Positions 8,832-16,008 of a stretch of 16,008 nucleotides of DNA are shown here, piece by piece. The DNA lies in assembly GCA_023415035.1 (NCBI GenBank), contig JAEZLX010000176.1, positions 1 to 16,008 of the forward strand. The letters run 5' to 3'. The DNA is from Pseudomonadota bacterium (GTDB lineage: Bacteria; Pseudomonadota; Gammaproteobacteria; Burkholderiales; Burkholderiaceae_C). Position numbers and translations under genes: made by a program. The notes under the pieces were generated by a model. It did no database searches, was not told the DNA's origin, and saw only the letters and a list, made by a program, of their open reading frames with translations. How positions within the stretch are numbered: position 1 is the first letter of the stretch; every line of letters begins with the position of its first letter.

Positions 8832-11282
8832 ATGAAACGAGATACCGAACTGCGGGCTCAGGACCTGACCCGTACCCAACCCATCAGCCAGGACGTCCTG
8901 GCCGAGAAGTACCTGAAAGGGGACGAAACCGGCATCGAGGACCTGTTCCGGCGCGTGGCGCGGGCACTGGCCTCCGTCGAGAAGGAGGAACTGCGCGCCG
9001 AGTGGGAGCAGAAATTCCTGGACAACCTGCACGCGGGCGCCATCGGCGCCGGACGCATCATGAGCGCGGCGGGCACGGACATCCAGGCCACGCTGATCAA
9101 CTGCTTCGTGCAGCCGGTGGGCGACTGCATCCAGGGTTTTGATGACGAGGGCTACCCGGGCATCTACGAAGCGCTGCGCGAGGCCGCCGAGACCATGCGG
9201 CGCGGCGGTGGCGTGGGCTACGACTTCTCTCGCATCCGGCCCAAGGGCGCCGAGGTTCGCGGCACGCATTCCATGGCCTCGGGTCCGTGCAGCTACATCA
9301 ACGTGTTCGACCAGAGCTGCTCCACGGTGGAGAGCGCGGGTGCCCGCCGTGGCGCCCAGATGGGGGTGCTGCGCATCGACCATCCGGACGTGCTGGAGTT
9401 CATCACCGCCAAGCGCACCCCCGGCCGCTGGAACAACTTCAACGTGTCGGTGGGCGTGCCCGACGGCTTCATGGACGCCCTGGCGGGTGACCAGCCCTGG
9501 GAGCTGGTGCACCGCGCCAAGCCGGGCGTGAAGCTGATCGAGCAGGGTGCCTACCAGCGCGCCGACGGGCTGTGGGTGTACCGCTCCGTCTCTGCACGCG
9601 AGCTGTGGGACACGATTATGAAGTCGGCCTACGACTTCGCCGAGCCCGGCATCCTGTTCCTGGACCACATCAACCAGGACAACAACCTGCGCTACTGCGA
9701 GGGCATCGCCGCGACCAACCCCTGTGGCGAGCAGCCGCTGCCGTCCTATGGCTGCTGCGACCTGGGCCCGATCATCCTGACGCGCTTCGTGCGCCATCCG
9801 TTCGGCTTCGGCGGCATGCCGGTGTTCGACTTCGACGCCTTCGAGCAGGTGGTGGCCACCCAGGTGCGCGCGCTGGACAACGTGCTGGACCTGACCTTCT
9901 GGCCGCTGGAGCAGCAGCGTGCCGAGGCGCACGCCAAACGCCGCATCGGCGTGGGCTTCACCGGCATGGGCAACACGCTGGCCATGCTGTGCCTGCGCTA
10001 CGACCGCGAGGAAGGCCGCGCGATGGCCGCGCAGATTGCCGAGCGCATGCGCAATGCCGCCTATCGCGCGTCGGTGGAACTGGCCAAGGAAAAGGGACCC
10101 TTCCCCAAGTTCGAGGCCAACGGCTACCTGCAGGCCGGCACCTTCGCGAGCCGCCTGCCCAAGGACATCCAGCAGGCCATCCGCAAGCATGGCATCCGCA
10201 ACAGCCACCTGCTGTCGATCGCGCCCACGGGCACGGTGAGCCTGGCTTTTGCCGACAACGCCTCCAACGGCATCGAGCCGCCGTTCTCCTGGACCTACCG
10301 CCGCAAGAAGCGCGAGGCCGATGGATCCACGAGCGAGTACATCGTCGAGGACCACGCCTGGCGCCTGTACCGCGAGCTGGGTGGCAACACCGACGAGCTG
10401 CCCGAGTACTTCGTGAACGCGCTGGCCATGTCGGCCGGCGAGCACATCGCGATGATGGAGTGCGTGCAGCCCTTCGTCGACACGGCGATCTCCAAGACCG
10501 TCAACGTGCCGGCCGAGTACCCGTACGAGGACTTCAAGGACCTGTATCGCAAGGCCTGGCGCGCGCGCCTCAAGGGCCTGGCGACCTACAGGCCCAACAA
10601 CATCCTGGGCGCGGTCCTGGACACCGGTGCAGCCACCCCGGCCGCCAAGCCGGAGGCCGCCCCTGCGGCACCGGCCGCGCCGTTCGATCCGAAGCGCGCG
10701 GTGATCGAAAGCCGCCCGAAGGGCGCGCTGTCTGCCGTGGCCGACAAGATCGAGTACTGGACGCAGGAAGGCCACAAGACGCTGTACATCATCGTCTCGT
10801 TCCTGCCGGTGCCGGCCGCCGATGGTGTGGGCACGGTGGAGCGCGCGATCGAGTTCTTCATGCCCGTGGGACAGAGCGGCGAGTCGCAGCAGTGGATCAC
10901 CTCCACCATGCGCATGCTGTCGCTGGCCGCGCGAGGCGGTTTCCTGGACCGTGCGCTGCGCGACATGCGCAAGGTGGCCTGGGACCGCGGCCCGGTGCGT
11001 CTGGGCACCTACGAGAAGGCCGACGGCACGCATGTGCCGATGTGGCATGACTCCGAAGTGGCGGCCATTGCCTTCGCGATCCAGAACATCCTGGCGCGCC
11101 GCGCCGAGCACGTGGCCAACCACAAGGCGTCGTCGATGGCGCCCGCGGCGCCCGAGCTGCCCGGCATGCCGACCGGCGTGATGGCCGGCAAGAAGTGCCC
11201 GGAATGCGGTGCGCACGCCATGATCCGCAAGGACGGCTGCGACTACTGCACTTCCTGCGGCCACCTGGGTTCCTGCGGCTGA
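8832..11282 (+). CDS. nrdJ: Adenosylcobalamin-dependent (class II) ribonucleotide reductase
   Basis: This 816-residue enzyme makes deoxyribonucleotides using a thiyl radical generated from coenzyme B12, with or without oxygen. The active-site motif NPCGEQPLPSYGCCDLG spans about 296-312, with radical Cys298 flanked by Asn296 and Glu300. Cys91 in TLINCFVQP is the N-terminal redox cysteine. IAPTGTVS (463-470) and NGIEPPF (479-485) are further family motifs. A Pro/Ala-rich linker (about 598-618) joins the barrel to a TSCPD-like domain (about 630-757). The C-terminal cysteine-rich tail holds CPEC (789/792) and CDYCTSC (803/806/809), plus Cys815, probably a zinc ribbon acting with the redox-active tail. 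The ATG at 8832 has a poor ribosome binding site. A strong terminator follows. No class I or III reductase is seen nearby. Confidence 0.95.
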   Translation: MKRDTELRAQDLTRTQPISQDVLAEKYLKGDETGIEDLFRRVARALASVEKEELRAEWEQKFLDNLHAGAIGAGRIMSAAGTDIQATLINCFVQPVGDCIQGFDDEGYPGIYEALREAAETMRRGGGVGYDFSRIRPKGAEVRGTHSMASGPCSYINVFDQSCSTVESAGARRGAQMGVLRIDHPDVLEFITAKRTPGRWNNFNVSVGVPDGFMDALAGDQPWELVHRAKPGVKLIEQGAYQRADGLWVYRSVSARELWDTIMKSAYDFAEPGILFLDHINQDNNLRYCEGIAATNPCGEQPLPSYGCCDLGPIILTRFVRHPFGFGGMPVFDFDAFEQVVATQVRALDNVLDLTFWPLEQQRAEAHAKRRIGVGFTGMGNTLAMLCLRYDREEGRAMAAQIAERMRNAAYRASVELAKEKGPFPKFEANGYLQAGTFASRLPKDIQQAIRKHGIRNSHLLSIAPTGTVSLAFADNASNGIEPPFSWTYRRKKREADGSTSEYIVEDHAWRLYRELGGNTDELPEYFVNALAMSAGEHIAMMECVQPFVDTAISKTVNVPAEYPYEDFKDLYRKAWRARLKGLATYRPNNILGAVLDTGAATPAAKPEAAPAAPAAPFDPKRAVIESRPKGALSAVADKIEYWTQEGHKTLYIIVSFLPVPAADGVGTVERAIEFFMPVGQSGESQQWITSTMRMLSLAARGGFLDRALRDMRKVAWDRGPVRLGTYEKADGTHVPMWHDSEVAAIAFAIQNILARRAEHVANHKASSMAPAAPELPGMPTGVMAGKKCPECGAHAMIRKDGCDYCTSCGHLGSCG

Positions 11283-11306
11283 TTGGCGCAGGTCCCGAAC
11301 GGCCAG

Positions 11307-11343
11307 AAGGCCGGTGTCCTTGAAAGGGCGCCGGCCTTTTTTT
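11307..11343 (+). terminator. Intrinsic terminator after nrdJ
   Basis: AAGGCCGG (11307-11314) pairs with CCGGCCTT (11331-11338). An inner CCTT/AAGG helix can stack on top, and a run of seven Ts (11337-11343) follows. It ends rightward transcription 25 bases past nrdJ, before the convergent crotonase gene. Confidence 0.9.
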
Positions 11344-11363
11344 GGCGTGACGAGAAGAAGGGA

Positions 11364-12155
11364 TCAGCGCCCCTGGAAGCGGGCGGGCTGCTTGTCCAGG
11401 AAAGCGGCAATGCCGGCCGGCAGGTCGGCTGTGTGTGCGCAGGCGTCGAAGGCGCTGGCTTCTGCGGCCAGCTGCGCCGCCAGATCACGTTCGAAGCCCT
11501 CGCGCATCAGGCGCCGCATGTGGCCATAGGCCACGGGGGGGCCGTCGGCCAGGCGCCGCGCCAGTGCCTGCACGGCGGCTTCGAGTTCGCTGGCCGGCAG
11601 TATGCGGTTGACAAGACCGATGCGCAGCGCTTCCTGCGCGTCGAAGGTCTCGCCCAGCAGGGCGATCTCGAGCGCCTTGCGCAGGCCGACCAGCCGCGGC
11701 AGGAACCACGAGGCGCCGACGTCGCAGGAGGTGCCCAGGTTGATGTAGGCCAGGTTGAAGCGCGAACCCTCGGCAGCGATCACGAAGTCCGCGTGCAGCA
11801 TGAGGCTCAGGCCCCCGCCCGCAGCCGCACCGTGCACCTGCGCGATCACGGGGGCGTTCAGCCCGTGCATGAGCAGCATGGCCTCGTTCAGCGGCGTGAG
11901 CAGGTCGGCCGCACCCTGTGCCGGATCGGCGCGCAGCGTGGGCAGATCGCCGCCGGCGACGAAGGCCTTGCCGGCGCCGCGCATGACCACCGCGCGCACC
12001 GAAGCGTCGCCCGCGAGCGTGCGCATGGCGGCGCGGAAGGACTGGGCCATCGGTACGTCGATCGCGTTGAGCGCGGCGGGCCGGTTGAAGGTCAGCGTGG
12101 CGATGCCCCCCTCGCGAGTGAGTAGCAGGGAGGATGCGTCGGTCGGATCGGACAT
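11364..12155 (-). CDS. Crotonase-fold enoyl-CoA hydratase/isomerase family protein, probably an isomerase-type member
   Basis: The protein has 263 residues from the ATG at 12155; the frame stays open upstream, but that part is antisense to the ligase gene and has no crotonase similarity. Fold markers are FNRPAALNAID (23-33), the oxyanion-hole segments FVAGGDL (65-71) and HGAAAGGGLSL (108-118), and FLPRLVG (151-157). The two glutamates of true enoyl-CoA hydratases are missing: Ser117 stands at the first position and Tyr137 at the second. Asp145, in the segment LAYINLGTSCDVGASW, matches the catalytic Asp of PaaG-like isomerases. It is the last gene of the leftward cluster, 26 bases after the ligase. 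It would act on the CoA ester the ligase makes; the reaction is not proven. Confidence 0.88.
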   Translation of the reverse strand: MSDPTDASSLLLTREGGIATLTFNRPAALNAIDVPMAQSFRAAMRTLAGDASVRAVVMRGAGKAFVAGGDLPTLRADPAQGAADLLTPLNEAMLLMHGLNAPVIAQVHGAAAGGGLSLMLHADFVIAAEGSRFNLAYINLGTSCDVGASWFLPRLVGLRKALEIALLGETFDAQEALRIGLVNRILPASELEAAVQALARRLADGPPVAYGHMRRLMREGFERDLAAQLAAEASAFDACAHTADLPAGIAAFLDKQPARFQGR

Positions 12156-12181
12156 GGGGCAGGCCTCGGGTGGTCGAAGGG

Positions 12182-14005
12182 TCAGGCGTACAGGTACTCG
12201 ATCTCGGCGGCGTAGGTCTGGTAGATGGCGGCGCGGCGCACCTTCATCGTGGCGGTGACCTCGCCGTCGTCGTGGTCGAGCTCCTTGGTCAGCAGGTGGA
12301 AACGCCGGATCTGGGCCACCTGGGCCAGCTGCGCGTTGCCCCGGCCGATCTCGGCGTCGATGAGCTCGCGCACCTGCGGGTGTTCGACCAGCGAGCGGAA
12401 ATGCGTGAAGGGAATGCGCTGGGCCTCCGCCCATTTGCCCACGGTCTCGTAGTCGATCTGCACCAGTGCGCTGACGAACTTGCGCCCTTCGGCCACGACG
12501 ATGCACTCCTTGATGTAGGGGCTGCCTTTCATCGTGTTCTCGATCTCGGAGGGCGTGAGGTTCTTGCCGCCGGCGGTGATCATGATGTCCTTGAGCCGGT
12601 CCACGATCTTGATCTGGCCGTCCACCTCACGCACCACGTCGCCGGTGTGCAGCCAGCCGTCGCGGATGGTCTGCGCGGTGGCCTCGGGGTTCTTGTAGTA
12701 GCCCGCGAACACCATGTCGCCCTTGATGAGCAGCTCGCCACCGGGCGCGCCGTCGCCCTGGTCGGCGATGCGGTACTGCACACCCAGCGTCACGGGGCCG
12801 ACGGTGCCGATCACCACGTGGTCGCGCAGGTGGCCGGTGATCATGCCGGTGGATTCGGTCAGGCCATAGACCTCGACCAGCGGAACGCCCAGGGTGCGGA
12901 AGAAGCGCACCACGTCGGGCGGGATGGGTGCGGCGCCGGTCAGGGCCACTTTCACCTCGCGCAGGCCGATGAAGTTCTGCAGCGCGCGCAAGATCGTCCA
13001 GTACGCAAGCGCGAAGCGCAGCCGCTCGCCCAGTGACCAGTCGCGGCGGGGCTTTTCCGCCAGCGGCGCGCAGGCGGCCATCGCGCGCGCGAACAGCCAG
13101 CGGCGTACGGGCCCGGTTTCCTGCATCTTGATGCTGATGGCCGCGTGCAGCTTTTCCCAGATGCGCGGCACACCCAGGAACATGGTGGGCGCGACCTCGC
13201 GCAGATCCTCCTGCACGGTGCGGATCGATTCGCCGAAGTTGACCTGCGAGCCCAGGTAGATGGGGCAGAAGGTGGTGAGCATCTGCTCGGCCACGTGGCA
13301 CAGCGGCAGGTAGGACAGGTGCGTGGTCTCGCGCGAGAGGCACAGGCGGTCGACGATGCCGGGCACCACCGCGCGCATGTTGCGCCACGAGATCATCGCG
13401 CCCTTGGGTTTGCCGGTGGAGCCCGAGGTGTAGATCATCAGGCCGATGTCGTCCAGCGTCTGGCGCGCGAGCGCCTCGTCGATGAGCGCGGCATTGCCCG
13501 ACCGGGCGCCCAGGTGCTCGACTTCGTCGAAGGTGGCGATGAGCGCGCGCACCTCGGGCGGGAAGCCGCGCAGGCCCTTGGTCTCGATGACGATGATCTT
13601 CTTCAGGTGTGGCAGCTGCGGCAGGGCTTCCAGCACCTTGTCGGTCTGCTCCTGATCTTCGCAGACCACGAACTCGATGTCGGCATGTCCCACCACGTAG
13701 GCCACCTCGGGCGATGGGCTGGTGGGGTAAACGCCCACGGTGATGGCGCCGAGCAGGCCGGCGCCCATCTGCGCCAGCACCCACTCGATGCGGTTCTCAG
13801 AGATGATGCCGACGTGCCCGCCCGGCGTCAGGCCCAGGGCGGCAAGGCCCTGTGCGAAGTGGCTGGCCCGCTGGTGGTATTGGGCCCAGGTGAAGGGCTT
13901 CCAGATGCCGTAGTCTTTCTGGCGGATCGCCATGCGGGCCGCGTCCTGCACCGCGCGCTGGCGCAGCATCTGGGGCAGGGTCAGTTCGGGTAGGGCTTGC
14001 GTCAT
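12182..14005 (-). CDS. AMP-forming long-chain-type acyl-CoA ligase (ANL superfamily)
   Basis: This 607-residue enzyme activates a carboxylic acid to an acyl-adenylate and then a CoA thioester. Seen motifs are the P-loop TSGSTGKPKGAM (193-204), LPLCHVAE (233-240), YGLTESTG (380-387), GWLHTGDV (450-457), DRLKD (469-473) with the hinge, and the late TATMKVRR, whose Lys588 is the adenylation lysine. Length and motif style match FadD15-like bacterial long-chain ligases more than short-chain or aryl ligases, but the substrate cannot be fixed. The start lies five bases after the stop of the LivF-like gene, with only a weak ribosome binding site. This tight spacing links acid import with CoA activation. 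Confidence 0.93.
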   Translation of the reverse strand: MTQALPELTLPQMLRQRAVQDAARMAIRQKDYGIWKPFTWAQYHQRASHFAQGLAALGLTPGGHVGIISENRIEWVLAQMGAGLLGAITVGVYPTSPSPEVAYVVGHADIEFVVCEDQEQTDKVLEALPQLPHLKKIIVIETKGLRGFPPEVRALIATFDEVEHLGARSGNAALIDEALARQTLDDIGLMIYTSGSTGKPKGAMISWRNMRAVVPGIVDRLCLSRETTHLSYLPLCHVAEQMLTTFCPIYLGSQVNFGESIRTVQEDLREVAPTMFLGVPRIWEKLHAAISIKMQETGPVRRWLFARAMAACAPLAEKPRRDWSLGERLRFALAYWTILRALQNFIGLREVKVALTGAAPIPPDVVRFFRTLGVPLVEVYGLTESTGMITGHLRDHVVIGTVGPVTLGVQYRIADQGDGAPGGELLIKGDMVFAGYYKNPEATAQTIRDGWLHTGDVVREVDGQIKIVDRLKDIMITAGGKNLTPSEIENTMKGSPYIKECIVVAEGRKFVSALVQIDYETVGKWAEAQRIPFTHFRSLVEHPQVRELIDAEIGRGNAQLAQVAQIRRFHLLTKELDHDDGEVTATMKVRRAAIYQTYAAEIEYLYA

Positions 14006-14010
14006 GGCGG

Positions 14011-14832
<822 letters not shown>

Positions 14833-14847
14833 GCCGGGTTACCTCGG

Positions 14848-14888
14848 GCCGCTTCGCGGGCCCCCGTATCGGGAGAAGACGAAGCGGC
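14848..14888 (-). promoter_or_regulatory. Intercistronic hairpin between substrate-binding protein and livF genes
   Basis: GCCGCTTCG (14848-14856) and CGAAGCGGC (14880-14888) are a perfect nine-base inverted repeat with a 23-base loop; a small inner hairpin CCCG-TAT-CGGG (14863-14873) fits inside. It fills most of the 68-base gap and ends just before the livF ribosome binding site. It could stabilise the upstream binding-protein message or tune livF translation. There is no T tract. Confidence 0.4.
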
Positions 14889-14900
14889 GCAGGGAGTGCA

Positions 14901-16008
14901 TCAGAGTTTGATCCAGTCGGAGACGGCCACCATCTTCTGGGCCTTCATGTCGGCCCGGTAGACGCGGCCCACCGGGATGGAGTTGCCACTGATGGTGATG
15001 GGCGTGCCGATGATCCCTCCGGTGTCGAAGTCCTTGAGCGAGTTGAGCGCGGCCTTGAGGTTCTTGCCGTTGAGCGGCTGGCCGGCGGCCAGCGTGCGCC
15101 TGGCCGACTCCAGGAACAGCATGGCGGTCAGGAAGCCCTGCAGGTAGGCCGTGCTCTGGTATTCGGGGCGCATGGCGCGGATCTTCTCCAGCATCGGCGC
15201 CTTCTCGGTGTCGTAGTAGTAGCGGAAGGGCATCACGCCCATGAAGCCGTCGCCGTCCGGGCCCATCTTCATCACCGTGGAGCTGTCCATGGTCCAGAAG
15301 GTGCCCATCCACTTGCTGGTCATGCCCTGCTGCTTGCCCTGCGTGATGAACTCGGGGATGGGCGCCAGGATGTAGCCGTGGAAGATGGTGTAGTCGGGCG
15401 CGGCGCGGCGCAGCTTGATGACCTCGGTGGACACGTCCACGCTGCCGGCGGGCGTCATGATCTTGATCGGCACCGACAGTCCCAGCTTCTTGGCCAGGGC
15501 CTCGCTCTCGTCGATCGGGTCGCGGCCGAACTCCGAGTCGGAATAGACGAAGGCCACCTTGGCGCCCGGCTTTTCCTTGGCGATGTGGTTGAGCAGGATG
15601 CCGATCTGCTCGGTGTAGTCGGGGCCGACCAGGAACTGGTTCGGGTACTTCTTCGGGTCGTTGAGCTCGGTGGCGAACGAGGCACCGGCCATCAGGATGT
15701 TGCCGTTGCGCTCCAGCTCGGGGTTGATGGTCTTGGAAAAGCCCGTCGAGTCGCCGTAATAGAGGTTCACCTTGTTCTGGCTGGTGATCTTCTTGAACGC
15801 CGCCACCGACACGTCGACCTTGTAGCCAGTGTCCTCGGGCACGTAGCGCACCTTGCGGCCCGCGATGCCGCCGGCGTCGTTGACGATCTTCACATAGTCG
15901 GCGATGCCCGCGTTGATGCCCACGCCGGCGAACGCGAACACGCCCGTCATCGGGATGGAGCCGCCGATGACGATTTCCTCGGCGCCCTGCGCCAGCACCG
16001 ACAGCGGG
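14901..16008 (-). CDS. ABC transporter substrate-binding protein, type 1 periplasmic binding (LivK-like), 5' end outside window
   Basis: The reading frame enters from the right edge and gives 369 residues to the stop at 14901. The first visible residues, PLSVLAQG, look like the end of a secretion signal, so only a short N-terminal piece is missing. The mature protein starts near EEIVIGGSIPMTGVFAF, the usual opening of LivK-type binding proteins. It continues with typical segments: GIADYVKIVNDAGGIAGRKV, LYYGDSTG, KVAFVYSDSEFGRD and FHGYILAPIPEF. It would capture the substrate in the periplasm for the permease energised by the LivF-like ATPase. The ligand is unknown; clustering with an acyl-CoA ligase and a crotonase suggests an organic, perhaps aromatic or fatty, acid. 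Confidence 0.93.
   Translation of the reverse strand, partial: PLSVLAQGAEEIVIGGSIPMTGVFAFAGVGINAGIADYVKIVNDAGGIAGRKVRYVPEDTGYKVDVSVAAFKKITSQNKVNLYYGDSTGFSKTINPELERNGNILMAGASFATELNDPKKYPNQFLVGPDYTEQIGILLNHIAKEKPGAKVAFVYSDSEFGRDPIDESEALAKKLGLSVPIKIMTPAGSVDVSTEVIKLRRAAPDYTIFHGYILAPIPEFITQGKQQGMTSKWMGTFWTMDSSTVMKMGPDGDGFMGVMPFRYYYDTEKAPMLEKIRAMRPEYQSTAYLQGFLTAMLFLESARRTLAAGQPLNGKNLKAALNSLKDFDTGGIIGTPITISGNSIPVGRVYRADMKAQKMVAVSDWIKL

Noticed and set aside
8667..11264. An 865-codon open frame on the minus strand, opposite nrdJ
   Set aside because: Shadow frame of nrdJ: low-complexity composition, no domain motifs, and the plus-strand gene is unmistakable.
11364..12506. A longer 380-residue version of the crotonase, starting at 12506
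   Set aside because: The extra 117 residues overlap the ligase gene antiparallel-free but in another frame and show no crotonase similarity. The ATG at 12155 gives the normal family length.

Overview
The window is GC-rich (about two thirds G+C by eye) chromosomal DNA with dense, operonic genes. Protein styles fit a betaproteobacterium of the Burkholderiales (Comamonadaceae-like): an FdnGHI-type formate dehydrogenase, a class II ribonucleotide reductase, and a Liv-type transporter cluster with an acyl-CoA ligase. The taxonomic call is inference. I see no mobile element, CRISPR array, rRNA or tRNA.

Left part (1-1515): the start of an old yellow enzyme (minus strand, cut by the window edge) diverges from a luciferase-like flavin oxidoreductase (plus strand).

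Centre-left (1516-7386): a respiratory formate dehydrogenase operon, with alpha, beta and gamma subunits plus the maturation factor FdhE. The alpha subunit is one selenoprotein gene. Its in-frame UGA at 2414-2416 encodes Sec196 and is followed by a clear bacterial SECIS hairpin, so calling it as two genes split at the UGA would be wrong. Upstream are a good sigma-70-like promoter, a long leader that can fold into several hairpins, and a 16-codon leader ORF whose stop overlaps an fdnG start codon. Formate would be oxidised on the periplasmic side, with electrons passing through the Fe-S beta subunit and cytochrome b gamma subunit to the quinone pool. No selA, selB or selC is in the window, so these must lie elsewhere.

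Centre-right (7519-11343): a nitronate monooxygenase-like flavoprotein and an adenosylcobalamin-dependent ribonucleotide reductase (NrdJ), closed by a strong intrinsic terminator.

Right part (11364-16008, minus strand): a tight cluster read leftwards. It encodes a periplasmic substrate-binding protein (start outside the window), a LivF-like ABC ATPase, an AMP-forming long-chain-type acyl-CoA ligase, and a crotonase-fold protein. It looks like a module that imports an organic acid, activates it to a CoA thioester and begins its degradation. The crotonase lacks both hydratase glutamates and looks more like an isomerase.

The most notable points are the selenocysteine/SECIS gene, its structured leader with an overlapping small ORF, and the atypical crotonase active site. 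I found no convincing evidence of an entirely new system.
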